Virus record (IMG/VR): IMGVR_UViG_3300010883_000476
Span: 1-23,794 of that record
DNA from: a virus
DNA length: 23,794 bases
Strand: one strand, 5' to 3'
The notes below the pieces were generated by a model, which did no database searches, was not told where the DNA came from, and saw only the letters and a list, made by a program, of their open reading frames with translations. Position 1 is the first letter of the stretch; every line of letters starts with the position of its first letter. A program made the position numbers and the translations under genes. Shown here piece after piece: positions 5,741-13,205 of the stretch.

Positions 5741-6110
5741 CTACCTGCGTACAAATTTTCTAGTTTTTGAGAGTTTAGGTAAACAAAGGTACAGTAGTAT
5801 TGGTACTTTTTTACATTTGACAGACGGGGTAGACAGCTAACAGACACTTTTTGAAACTAGGTGGCTGTTGTTAACATTAATGATTACCAACGACTTACGG
5901 GATGACAGACACAAAAGACACTTTATTTACCCTATTAAGAAAATCTTTTTGAAATGCTCTCCGTAGGTGTCAAAAGTGTCTATCTCTTCGTAAGTCCTTG
6001 ATTACCTTATATGTTAATAGCAGACAACCCCCCTTTTTTGGGTGTCTACTAGGTGGCATAGGTGTCTGTCTGCTTGACAAACTCTGCGCAATTGTACATT
6101 ACTTTGGACA
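5741..6110. repeat. A/T-rich non-coding region with symmetric GTGTC/GACAC repeat cluster upstream of terminase
   Basis: AGACAC occurs at 5842, 5907 and 5916. Its reverse complement GTGTCT occurs at 5976, 6042 and 6062, with a GTGTCA at 5967. The longer form GACACTTTT or GACACTTTA is seen at 5843 and 5917, and inverted at 5972-5980. The copies are mirrored around about 5945. Such clusters serve as binding sites for replication initiators, repressors or small terminases. The region also has an imperfect hairpin at 6022-6047 and TTGACA at 6074-6079 (with a weak TACATT at 6095) that might be a promoter for the terminase genes. Confidence 0.5.
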
Positions 6111-6656
6111 GTGCCCGTAAAAACAACTAAGCAGAAAGCTGACCGTCGGACCTATGAGGCAGGTAAACCGAAACAGGTAACTAAGCAACAGGCATCTAAA
6201 CGTAGCCGTTGTCACCGAAGACGCATGAAAGCAGAAAAGGACATGAAAGAAGCACAGGGTAAGTTGGCAAAGGTCGAAAAGGATCTAAGTATCAAGCAAC
6301 AATTCCTAGATACCATGAGCAAAGCACCTACGCCAGCAGAGCAGCGTAAGGCACTATTGGCTATGTTTGCTGAGCGGGGCATTAACCCTATTGACGAGTT
6401 GATGCAATATACCGATGATCCCGACGTAGCCAAGAAAGACAAGATTTCTATATGGAAAGAGCTTGCCAGCTTCACCCAACCCAAGTTAAAGAGTGTCGAC
6501 GTGCAGGGCACACTGAGCGGGGAGCTAAAGATACTAACGGTAGATTATTCCAATGTTTCTAAATCCGAGCTTGCCAAGACGGTTGAAGCGGAGATAGTAG
6601 ATGAAGATGATGATTATGACGAATTTTTAAGCGAAGAAGAGAAACATGACACTTGA
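6111..6656 (+). CDS. Terminase small subunit
   Basis: This 181-aa protein begins with GTG at 6111. The next good start, ATG at 6226, would remove the basic N-terminal 38 residues. Layout: a Lys/Arg-rich N-terminus (1-45), a helical or coiled region (about 40-75), then residues 77-140 with AERGINPIDELMQY and WKELASFTQPKLKSVDV. The last of these resembles the 'x-QPKLKS-h-x-h-x-G' segment seen in podophage small terminases. An acidic tail follows. Small terminases form rings that recognise viral DNA and recruit the large subunit for packaging. The position next to the large subunit gene supports the call. The stop overlaps the following small gene by 11 bases. The repeat cluster just upstream might be its recognition site. 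Confidence 0.75.
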   Translation: MPVKTTKQKADRRTYEAGKPKQVTKQQASKRSRCHRRRMKAEKDMKEAQGKLAKVEKDLSIKQQFLDTMSKAPTPAEQRKALLAMFAERGINPIDELMQYTDDPDVAKKDKISIWKELASFTQPKLKSVDVQGTLSGELKILTVDYSNVSKSELAKTVEAEIVDEDDDYDEFLSEEEKHDT

Positions 6657-6879
6657 TGAGGTAAAGTCGGTTGTATCGGAGCACTACACAAACTATGTAT
6701 TAGTAGTGTTGGATGAAGACACTGGCGGCATGGACTACAGATTTAACAACGATATGATAGGCAAGATGCTTCTACATGAAGCCCACTCTGACATAGTTAG
6801 CTACGGCACGGATGTTGCAATAGATTTCGATATAGACTGGGACGAGGAAGAGGTAGAGGACGACAACGAAGAGTTTTAA
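6646..6879 (+). CDS. Hypothetical acidic 77-aa protein between terminase subunits
   Basis: This protein is not recognised. It is soluble and very acidic, especially at the C-terminus (residues 59-77 are nearly all Asp, Glu and Asn). The N-terminal 55 residues look like a small alpha/beta domain. The start overlaps the end of the small terminase gene by 11 bases, and the stop is one base before the large terminase gene, so it is translated as part of the packaging operon. An AAGAAGAG stretch before the ATG is one of the few purine-rich leaders in the window. A role in regulating the terminase or binding its basic partner is plausible from context only. Confidence 0.65.
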   Translation: MTLDEVKSVVSEHYTNYVLVVLDEDTGGMDYRFNNDMIGKMLLHEAHSDIVSYGTDVAIDFDIDWDEEEVEDDNEEF

Positions 6880-6880
6880 T

Positions 6881-8194
6881 ATGGACGTACAGGTTCCTGC
6901 ACAGGGATGGCAGCCGAGACATTATCAGCTGCCACTACTTAAGTATATGACACAAGCCAAGCGCGGATTGCGTGCGGTAGTTGCGTGGCATCGTCGTGCG
7001 GGTAAGGATTTGACCTGCGTCAACATTGTTGCAATTAAGGCGCTCCAGCGCGTGGGCACATACTGGTACGTTTTGCCGTATGGTAATCAGGCGCGTCGTA
7101 TTGTATGGAACGGTATGACGGGTGAGGGCAAGAAGTTCATTGACTACTTTCCCAAGGAGATTGTTGAACGCAAGAGTGAGCAGGAGATGCGCATCCACTT
7201 GAGCAACGGCTCGGTGATTCAGTTAATGGGTTCAGACGACCCAGATAAGATGGTTGGCGCAAACCCAGTTGGCGTAGTGTTCTCTGAGTATAGTATTTCT
7301 GATCCATCCGCGTGGCAGTTGATCAATCCAATTTTAGCGGAGAACGGGGGTTGGGCACTGTTCAACGGTACACCGCGTGGTGAAAACCACTTTTACAAGA
7401 TTTTGTTAAAGGCTCAATCCGACGGCTCATGGTACAGCAGTCACCTGTCAGTCAAGGAGACAAAGGCAATTGGTGCGGAGGAGATACGTAAGGCTCGCGA
7501 TGAGTTAAACAACGAAGCACGATTCCAGTCGGAGTACATGTGTTCGTTCAAGACTCCAGTGGAGGGGAGTTACTACGGTAGCTACATAAGTAAGTTATAC
7601 AAGAACAAGCAGATCCTCGACACGTTGACCCCAGACCCAATGTTACCTGTACACACTGCGTGGGATCTGGGTATGGATGACGCAACAACTATTTGGTTTA
7701 TACAGATTTTTAAGAATGAGATTCGTGTGGTTAACTACTATGAGAACAGCGGAGAGGGTTTACCGCACTACGCGCGAGAGCTTAACAGGTATGCTACGCA
7801 GAGGGACATTGTTTATGGTAAGCATTACGCACCGCACGACATTAAAGTACGTGAGCTAGGAACAGGTAAGAGTCGGCTAGAAATTGCAAGAAGTATGGGT
7901 TTGAAGTTTACAACTGTGAAGAAGCTGCCGATTATTGACGGCATCGACGCGGTACGTGCTATCCTACCAAGATGCTGGTTTGCCAAGAATGATTGTGCTC
8001 GCGGGCTTGAAGCACTAAAGGGTTACCACAAAGAGTATGACTCAAGCCGAGGTGTGTTCCGTAAATCACCTGTGCACGACTCTAGTTCTCATGGAGCTGA
8101 CGCATTTAGAACACTGGCTGTTGGTATGAAACAACCTAAGCTGGACAACAAAAAACCAAAAACAACATATGACGTCGCAGCAGTTAGATGGTGA
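6881..8194 (+). CDS. Terminase large subunit
   Basis: This 437-aa packaging motor carries both ATPase and nuclease landmarks. The Walker A-like loop is AWHRRAGKDLT (35-45). The Walker B strand is GVVFSEYS (131-138) with Ser135-Glu136 in place of the usual Asp-Glu. The coupling motif is LFNGTPRG (160-167). The C-terminal RNase H-like nuclease has HTAWDLGMDDAT (258-269) with Asp262, Asp320 in APHD, and Asp407 in HGADAFR. The enzyme translocates DNA into the procapsid using ATP and cuts concatemers. The protein is slightly short compared with T7 gp19 (586 aa), and has the compact form seen in many marine podoviruses. The last 26 bases overlap the next gene. Confidence 0.95.
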   Translation: MDVQVPAQGWQPRHYQLPLLKYMTQAKRGLRAVVAWHRRAGKDLTCVNIVAIKALQRVGTYWYVLPYGNQARRIVWNGMTGEGKKFIDYFPKEIVERKSEQEMRIHLSNGSVIQLMGSDDPDKMVGANPVGVVFSEYSISDPSAWQLINPILAENGGWALFNGTPRGENHFYKILLKAQSDGSWYSSHLSVKETKAIGAEEIRKARDELNNEARFQSEYMCSFKTPVEGSYYGSYISKLYKNKQILDTLTPDPMLPVHTAWDLGMDDATTIWFIQIFKNEIRVVNYYENSGEGLPHYARELNRYATQRDIVYGKHYAPHDIKVRELGTGKSRLEIARSMGLKFTTVKKLPIIDGIDAVRAILPRCWFAKNDCARGLEALKGYHKEYDSSRGVFRKSPVHDSSSHGADAFRTLAVGMKQPKLDNKKPKTTYDVAAVRW

Positions 8195-8558
8195 TAATGA
8201 GCTGTCTCTACTGGATGAGGCAGTAATAAAATATCACGCCAAAGGTTTGGATTTTATAAGTATTCTAGACCAATATTTAAATTTTCGACCGCCCTACGAG
8301 CGGTATGTGTTTAGTACACCAGACGTGCTACTTTTAGTAGAGCGCGCGCACAGTGAGGAGCACGGACATTTTTGGTATATTTTGTATGCTGCATCACGAG
8401 GTGGCTCCAGCCTAATAGCGGAGTTTATGAAATATGCTCCATATAAGCTTGACACTGTTGCTTTTTCAAGGTATCGAATGATGTCACTGGACGACCCAGA
8501 TAAACTTAAATACCACAATTGGAAAAACCTAGAAAGAATTGTAAATTATGGGATCTAG
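8169..8558 (+). CDS. Hypothetical 129-aa protein after terminase
   Basis: This protein is not firmly recognised. It is soluble and mixed alpha/beta: FISILDQYLNF (29-39), a strand VLLLVERAH (53-61), FWYILYAASRGGSSLIAEFMKYA (68-90), and a C-terminal stretch with KYHNWKNLERIVNYG. The middle part, with a strand, a small Gly-Gly loop and a helix, is loosely like the small acetyltransferase-fold proteins (T7 gp13-like) found in related phages, but I cannot support that call. It overlaps the end of the large terminase gene by 26 bases and its stop overlaps the poly-proline protein gene by 11 bases, so it belongs to the same operon. Confidence 0.65.
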   Translation: MTSQQLDGDNELSLLDEAVIKYHAKGLDFISILDQYLNFRPPYERYVFSTPDVLLLVERAHSEEHGHFWYILYAASRGGSSLIAEFMKYAPYKLDTVAFSRYRMMSLDDPDKLKYHNWKNLERIVNYGI

Positions 8559-8808
8559 CGGATCATCATCATCTCCCCCACCACCACCTCCTCCACCACC
8601 CCCACCACCTCCTCCCCCTCCCCCCGCGCCGTCGCCAATTAGGCAGTCAATGACTAGCATTCGCGTTGGTACAAGATCAGGTGTTCAATCAGGAGCAGAT
8701 GTGCGTTCGCCAGCTCGTGTTGTTGCGTCGTCAGGTCAGCTTGCTCGCAAAACGGTTAGGGCTGGTCAAGGCAGTAAAACAGGTATGGGCTACGGGTCTA
8801 AGCTATAG
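8548..8808 (+). CDS. Poly-proline small protein, unknown function
   Basis: This 86-aa protein begins with a Gly/Ser-rich segment, then 17 consecutive prolines (residues 10-26, bases 8575-8625), an AP/SP segment, and a basic Ser/Gly/Arg-rich tail with no hydrophobic core. It is probably disordered. A proline run this long stalls ribosomes and would need elongation factor P. It is overlapped by the preceding gene and followed after two bases by the 100-aa gene. The position between terminase and portal suggests a minor structural or assembly protein. The family is not recognised. Confidence 0.65.
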   Translation: MGSSGSSSSPPPPPPPPPPPPPPPPPAPSPIRQSMTSIRVGTRSGVQSGADVRSPARVVASSGQLARKTVRAGQGSKTGMGYGSKL

Positions 8809-8810
8809 TT

Positions 8811-9113
8811 ATGGGCGGAAAGTCAGGACAAGAAGGGGGGGCGTTCTCCCAATCTAGGATTAATAAGGCTGATCGCCTAAGAGCCATGTATCCAGACAGG
8901 TACGAAAAAAATAATATCATGAACTTCTTTAAGCTAAATGACGACATAAAGGCGTTTGGCAAGTCTTTATCGGGTGCACCGATTATAACTAGAGAAATGG
9001 CAGTCGCAAGACGTAAATCTGGATCAGCCACTAAGCGTAAACAAATTAAAACCTCTCAACAAAATAGAAAAGATAAAGGCTCGCTTAGTGCAGGTGCAAA
9101 GGGTTTTCAATAA
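8811..9113 (+). CDS. Hypothetical basic 100-aa protein upstream of portal
   Basis: This protein is not recognised. It is basic, especially at the C-terminal 35 residues (RRKSGSATKRKQIKTSQQNRKDKGS), with a helical middle (about 17-55, INKADRLRAMYPDRYEKNN). There is no membrane segment. It lies two bases after the poly-proline gene and six bases before the portal gene. It may bind DNA or RNA or be a small head-assembly factor, but neither is supported by a motif. Its start lacks a Shine-Dalgarno sequence. Confidence 0.65.
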   Translation: MGGKSGQEGGAFSQSRINKADRLRAMYPDRYEKNNIMNFFKLNDDIKAFGKSLSGAPIITREMAVARRKSGSATKRKQIKTSQQNRKDKGSLSAGAKGFQ

Positions 9114-9119
9114 TTTTTA

Positions 9120-10736
9120 ATGCAGGAGTTACACCAGAGATATGAAGAGTTAAAGTTACTGCGGTCGAATCTCGACCACATGTTCCGAGACTCTCAACGG
9201 TATGTGCGTCCAAGCTCAAACGAGTTTGATCACCACAACACAACTCGAAAAGAAGATGACTCGCGAGAGATCTTTGACGACACTGCCGTCTGGTGTAATC
9301 AAATGTTTGCTAATGGACTGGCTTCAAACATGATTCCAAAGTCAGACCGCTGGATGTATCTTCGGGCAAAGAATACAGCAACAGCCGACTTAAGTCCGCA
9401 AGAGCTTGGTTACCTTCAAAAAGTATCTGACCGCATCATGCACGAACTGGCGCTCCCCGAGTCTCAGTTCTATTCTGCATCGCACGAGTGTTTTTTAGAT
9501 ATTGGCGCGTACGGCACATCGCCTGTGCAGGTTTCACATCAGGATGGGGTAGTTAACTTCCGCACTCGCCCATTAGCTGATACATTTTTTGATGTAGACA
9601 CCCACGGGCGTGTAGATACAGTATTCTATAGATGCTATAAAACAGCTCGTCAGTTGCTACAGATGTTTCCGCAGGTTGCGGATATGGAGGGGTTTGATAA
9701 GAGTCGTGGTGTTAGTTCAAAGTACGAAGTTATATACACGATTGAGCCGAGCAAAGATAAGCGGTCAAAGAAAGGTGGTCGTGTTGGACCAGAGCGTCAA
9801 TACACAGTTACTTATTGGTCACCATCATTTAAGGAGCCTCTGCAGGTAGACGGTTCAAGCTATTTTACTTTCTTAGTACCTCGGTGGTCTAAGTTGGCGG
9901 ATGAGGTGTACGGGCGCGGACCAGCATTTACGTGCTTGTCTCAGATTCGTGTGCTCAATAAGATGGTCAAGGAGGTTTTGATTTCATCCGAGTATTTAAA
10001 CTTCCCAACACTTACAGCCGAAGAAGACAGTATCATGCTTCCCATGAAGTATGGCTCTCGTCAGGTTGTGTTCCATGAGGCGGGTAGCGAAAAGCCATCT
10101 CCAATCATGGCGGGTAATCAGCCTCAGTATATGATGGACATGATTAGCATGTACCGTGATACAATTAATCGCTCATTCTTTGTTGACCAGATTATCCGTC
10201 AGGAGAAGAAGGAGCGCCAGAGTGTAACTGAGATTCAAGATACTCGTGGTCAGATGTTAAATCAATTGGCTCCACTAATTAATCGAATGGAGTCTGAGTA
10301 CATTGGACCCGCAATTGAAATTACTTATGAAATGCTAGAGCGTTCGGGCGAACTGCCAGAAGCACCTGCTTCGATGAGTGGGGTTGAGCTTGAAATTGCA
10401 TATGCAAGTCCAGCAGCACAGTCACAATACGCAACAAGGATTTCTGACATGAGTGCATTTATGCGTGACATTGCGCCGCTTGCGCAGGTTAAGCCTGAGC
10501 TTATGGAGGCACTAAACGAGCGCCAACTGTTTGAGGACTACGCACGTTACCGCAACGTATCTCCAACAGTAATTCGTTCAGAACAAGAACTACAACAAAT
10601 GAAACAAGGTGCTGCCGAGCAACAACAGATGGTATCAGCAGCACAAGCTGCCCCACAAATAGGGGGAGCAATGAAAGATATTGCACAAGCTAAGTCGATT
10701 GACCCCGAGGGGGTTGGTCAGCTTTTAAACATATAA
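9120..10736 (+). CDS. Portal / head-tail connector protein
   Basis: This 538-aa protein matches the T7 gp8-type head-to-tail connector in length and pattern. It has an N-terminal helical start (ELHQRYEELKLLRSNLDHMF), a region about 35-80 with FDDTAVWCNQMFANGLASNMIP, the FLDIGAYGTSPVQV stretch (122-135), LVPRWSKLADEVYGRGPA (about 249-266) and LNKMVKEVL, all typical of this connector family. The C-terminus is Gln/Ala-rich and helical, as in portal barrels. Twelve copies form the DNA channel at one capsid vertex, through which packaging and ejection occur. It sits between the terminase genes and the scaffold and capsid genes, as expected. Confidence 0.95.
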   Translation: MQELHQRYEELKLLRSNLDHMFRDSQRYVRPSSNEFDHHNTTRKEDDSREIFDDTAVWCNQMFANGLASNMIPKSDRWMYLRAKNTATADLSPQELGYLQKVSDRIMHELALPESQFYSASHECFLDIGAYGTSPVQVSHQDGVVNFRTRPLADTFFDVDTHGRVDTVFYRCYKTARQLLQMFPQVADMEGFDKSRGVSSKYEVIYTIEPSKDKRSKKGGRVGPERQYTVTYWSPSFKEPLQVDGSSYFTFLVPRWSKLADEVYGRGPAFTCLSQIRVLNKMVKEVLISSEYLNFPTLTAEEDSIMLPMKYGSRQVVFHEAGSEKPSPIMAGNQPQYMMDMISMYRDTINRSFFVDQIIRQEKKERQSVTEIQDTRGQMLNQLAPLINRMESEYIGPAIEITYEMLERSGELPEAPASMSGVELEIAYASPAAQSQYATRISDMSAFMRDIAPLAQVKPELMEALNERQLFEDYARYRNVSPTVIRSEQELQQMKQGAAEQQQMVSAAQAAPQIGGAMKDIAQAKSIDPEGVGQLLNI

Positions 10737-10737
10737 A

Positions 10738-11013
10738 ATGAATCTAGATGGACTGAACCTTAAGCGGCTTCGTAAGAAAGCGCAGCTTAAGAATGATTTG
10801 ACACAGATACTAACCACTTCGGCAGGAGTGAGGTTCTTTGCTGTACTCTTGCGAGAGTGCCACGTAACTAAGCCAGTATTTCACAGTGACGAAGCAAAGC
10901 TTCGAGAGAGCGAAGGACGTCGCCGTCTGGCAATGAGTTTTTTAAATTTACTAGCTGAGGATGACCCCCAGCGGTTAATAAGCAAAATAGAACAAGAAAA
11001 CCAAAATGAGTGA
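10738..11013 (+). CDS. Bbp19-like phage structural-cluster protein
   Basis: This 91-aa helical protein starts one base after the portal stop. It has the pattern of the Bbp19 family from Bordetella phage BPP-1-like genomes: a short helix, LTTSAGVRFFAVLLRECHV (25-43), VFHSDEAKLRESEGRRRLAMSFLNLL (47-72) and a small C-terminal part with DPQR. Family members are always near portal and scaffold genes, but their job is poorly known. The stop overlaps the scaffold start by 8 bases (ATGAGTGA), so the two are coupled. This is a pattern match by eye. Confidence 0.6.
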   Translation: MNLDGLNLKRLRKKAQLKNDLTQILTTSAGVRFFAVLLRECHVTKPVFHSDEAKLRESEGRRRLAMSFLNLLAEDDPQRLISKIEQENQNE

Positions 11014-11932
11014 AGAAACTACAGAGGGTTTGGGTAGCGGGTTAGTAGACACGCCCGTCCAAACTGAAAGTAATGTCACAGAGTCTGCGCCAAGTGTAGA
11101 TTTTGGTAACCAAGATATGTACCGACAGTTTGTTGATACACTACCAGAAGATGTACGCGGTGCAAAAGCTTTGCAGGAGACAAAAGATTTTACGTCTCTT
11201 GCGAATCAGATGCTTAACGCTCAAAGTGCTTTAGGCAAGAAACGCCTTGAAGCACCACAAGCAGATTGGAGTGATGACCAGTACGAAGAGTTTTATGGCA
11301 GTTTACGCCCAGAAAACGATGAGTATACTGTACCAGATGAGGTAAAACTACCTGAATCTTTTGAGGGTGTTGAAGCACCTAACTTTGATGATGGAACAGT
11401 GCAAGAGCTTGTTGATTTTGCAGGGCAGTTGGGATTGACTCAGCATCAGTTTGATCAGCTATATTCGCGCTACGGTCAGATGCACGCACAGGGTGATCAG
11501 AATATGACAAGTCATCAAACCGATGCACTAAAGCAGTTTAAAACAGCCCTTCAAGCAGACTGGCAGGATGATTTTGATGTTAACATGCGCAGCAGTACAG
11601 AGGCATTTAACGTACTGTCGAAGGAAATTCCTGAGCTTGGTGAATTAATTAGTGACCCAATTGTAGCTAATCATCCAGCCACAATGAAGTTGTTCCACAA
11701 GTTGTCTCAAACTATGGGGGATTCGTTACCACCGTCTGGAAGTAATGTGCCTTCAGCTTTTGGATCTAATTCTGTTCAGGGTATTCGGAGTCAAATTCAA
11801 GACCTAGACGCTAACAACTCAGAGTTAATATTGTCGAATCCAGCGTCATTACCGATGTCTGATCGAACAAAGCGGCAACAAATTCTTGATAAACGTACAC
11901 AACTTTATTCGCAGCTGTACGGGGAGAGTTAA
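11006..11932 (+). CDS. Capsid assembly scaffolding protein
   Basis: This 308-aa acidic, Gln/Asp/Glu-rich, mostly helical protein lies between the portal and major capsid genes, the standard scaffold position. Residues 35-100 carry TLPEDVRGAKALQETKDFTSLANQMLNAQSALG, a small helical pattern shared by T7-like scaffold (gp9-type) proteins. Then come the 'PEDEYTVPDE'-like linker (about 102-116) and a long helical middle region. The C-terminus (DKRTQLYSQLYGE) is a basic-to-acidic helix, likely the capsid-binding end. Scaffolds direct procapsid assembly and leave before DNA fills the head. An intrinsic terminator follows directly. The call rests on position and composition, not on a catalytic motif. 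Confidence 0.8.
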   Translation: MSEETTEGLGSGLVDTPVQTESNVTESAPSVDFGNQDMYRQFVDTLPEDVRGAKALQETKDFTSLANQMLNAQSALGKKRLEAPQADWSDDQYEEFYGSLRPENDEYTVPDEVKLPESFEGVEAPNFDDGTVQELVDFAGQLGLTQHQFDQLYSRYGQMHAQGDQNMTSHQTDALKQFKTALQADWQDDFDVNMRSSTEAFNVLSKEIPELGELISDPIVANHPATMKLFHKLSQTMGDSLPPSGSNVPSAFGSNSVQGIRSQIQDLDANNSELILSNPASLPMSDRTKRQQILDKRTQLYSQLYGES

Positions 11933-11937
11933 AAATA

Positions 11938-11967
11938 CTTGACAAGAACATTTTACTGGGCTATCTA
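11938..11967 (+). promoter_or_regulatory. Probable promoter for the major capsid gene
   Basis: CTTGAC (11938-11943), exactly 17 bases, then CTATCT (11961-11966). The full TTGACA is a perfect -35 box. The pair matches the CTTGAC-N17-CTATAT form of the housekeeping promoter known in alphaproteobacteria except for one base. The -10 box lies inside the upstream terminator stem, so RNA from this promoter would start near 11974 and lack the left arm of the hairpin. It would give a leader of about 130 bases before the capsid ATG. A second -10-like TATAAC at 12028 has no matching -35. Confidence 0.5.
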
Positions 11968-11990
11968 GGACATACTAGGTAGCCCTTTTT
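11958..11990 (+). terminator. Intrinsic terminator after the scaffold gene
   Basis: An 11-bp stem (11958-11968 with 11975-11985, one G-T wobble) and a 6-base loop are followed by five Ts (11986-11990). It ends or weakens the packaging-scaffold transcript 26 bases after the scaffold stop. The 5' half of the stem also holds the candidate -10 box of the capsid promoter. Confidence 0.85.
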
Positions 11991-12103
11991 GGGTCTAGGG
12001 ACAGCTCTTGGAAGCCGTTAGTTACGTTATAACTAGAAGAGTCCGTAAGGGTAGCTCGTCGAAAAACAAACTATCTTAAATTAACTTCTAATTATTAAAT
12101 ATT

Positions 12104-13153
12104 ATGGCATTATCAGCAGTAGGCGCACAGGGGTACTCTAACAGTACCGCTACAAACGCCGAGAATCATATTGAAAAATCATACGTTGCAGCTTTCCGCG
12201 AAGGTTTCGAACAAGCGTTCCAACAAAGCGAATCAAGGCTCCAACCGTATTTCGAACAAGAATCACAAAACGAAGAGTATCAGTACTTTGATCGTATCGG
12301 CACAGCAGCTGACATGACAACAGATACATCTCGTTTTGGAACCAATCCAAACTCAGAAATTGATCACGACAGACGTCGTCTTGGTTTGGTGGATTACGAA
12401 CTAGGTAAGTACATTGATGAAAAAGACCTAAAACGTGTTATCACCGACCCAATGAACGCTTACACGCAAGCACTACTTGCTTCGGGTAAACGTAAGATTG
12501 ACGACATCATCATTGACAAGTTCTTTGGAACTGCCGTTACAGGTAAGTCAGGTGGAACAAATGTTACCTTTACAGCTAATGCTGAAGATGCAACAACTGT
12601 TAAAGTTGGTGCGCTATCGGCTGGCAACATTGTAACAGGTGGCAAGTACGTAAAAGATACAGGGAATACTGAAGGATTCTCTGTTGGTGCTAATCTCACA
12701 AACGGTTCAGCAGGTGCATATGGACTTACAGTTGACAAATTGTTGGCTGCAAGATCTACAATGCTACGTCTGCACGCTATCGACCAAGATGAGGTTGTTA
12801 ACTGTTTCATCGGTGCTAAGCAGTTTGAAGACCTACTCCAAGAGGATAAGGTTATCAACTCTGACTTCGCAGTTCGTAAGTCACTAGCCGAAGGTAACAT
12901 CACTACATTCATGGGCTTCCGCTTCATTCACACAGAGCGTCTACCATTGTACAATGGAACAAATGATGACGAGCGTCGTGTTATTGTTGCAACGTCCAAA
13001 GCACTTAAGATGTCTGTTGGTACAGGTCTTAAGGGTGATATGTGGCGTGATCCCTCCAAGAAGAACATCCCATACATTTACTTCAAGCTTTGCGCTGATG
13101 CTTCTCGTATGTGGGGTGAGGTCGCTGGAGAAATCCGTTGCTCTGAAGCATAA
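12104..13153 (+). CDS. Major capsid protein
   Basis: This 349-aa protein lies between two intrinsic terminators. It starts with the helix HIEKSYVAAFREGFEQAFQQSESRLQPYF (22-50), then DHDRRRLGLVDYELGKYIDEKDLKRVITDPMNAYTQALLASGKRKIDDIIIDKFFG, which matches the E-loop and spine-helix region of HK97-fold capsid proteins of T7-like and BPP-1-like podoviruses. The middle part (140-210, Gly/Thr/Asn-rich) would be surface or inserted beta structure. The C-terminal P and A domains follow, with FMGFRFIHTERLP and the final YIYFKLCADASRMWGEVAGEI. Its own probable promoter and terminator suggest high monocistronic output, as expected for the most abundant virion protein. The start follows an A/T-rich leader without a Shine-Dalgarno sequence. 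Confidence 0.92.
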   Translation: MALSAVGAQGYSNSTATNAENHIEKSYVAAFREGFEQAFQQSESRLQPYFEQESQNEEYQYFDRIGTAADMTTDTSRFGTNPNSEIDHDRRRLGLVDYELGKYIDEKDLKRVITDPMNAYTQALLASGKRKIDDIIIDKFFGTAVTGKSGGTNVTFTANAEDATTVKVGALSAGNIVTGGKYVKDTGNTEGFSVGANLTNGSAGAYGLTVDKLLAARSTMLRLHAIDQDEVVNCFIGAKQFEDLLQEDKVINSDFAVRKSLAEGNITTFMGFRFIHTERLPLYNGTNDDERRVIVATSKALKMSVGTGLKGDMWRDPSKKNIPYIYFKLCADASRMWGEVAGEIRCSEA

Positions 13154-13161
13154 TTCAATTC

Positions 13162-13203
13162 GTAGCCTCCCCTGTAAATTCGGGGGAGGCTACTCCTTTT
13201 TTT
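13162..13203 (+). terminator. Intrinsic terminator after the major capsid gene
   Basis: A perfect 11-bp stem (GTAGCCTCCCC 13162-13172 with GGGGAGGCTAC 13183-13193) and a 10-base loop are followed by TCC and seven Ts (13197-13203). The T run ends two bases before the next ATG, so the tail genes need partial readthrough or a promoter not identified here. The stem resembles the hairpin at 3007-3037 (GTAGCC, then a C-rich arm). Confidence 0.9.
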
Positions 13204-13205
13204 AA

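Noticed and set aside
5817-5845. TTGACA as a promoter in the A/T-rich half
   Set aside because: No acceptable -10 box lies 16-18 bases downstream.
6022-6047. Possible terminator upstream of the terminase genes
   Set aside because: The stem has a bulge, the T run is in the loop and not after the stem, and no gene ends nearby.
12460-12927. Minus-strand 155-aa frame within the capsid gene
   Set aside because: It is an antisense shadow of a well-supported capsid gene, with Ser/Pro/Val-rich text and no promoter or context.
12954-13205. Plus-strand 83-aa frame across the capsid end
   Set aside because: It overlaps the capsid C-terminus and reads through the terminator hairpin. There is no protein-like pattern.
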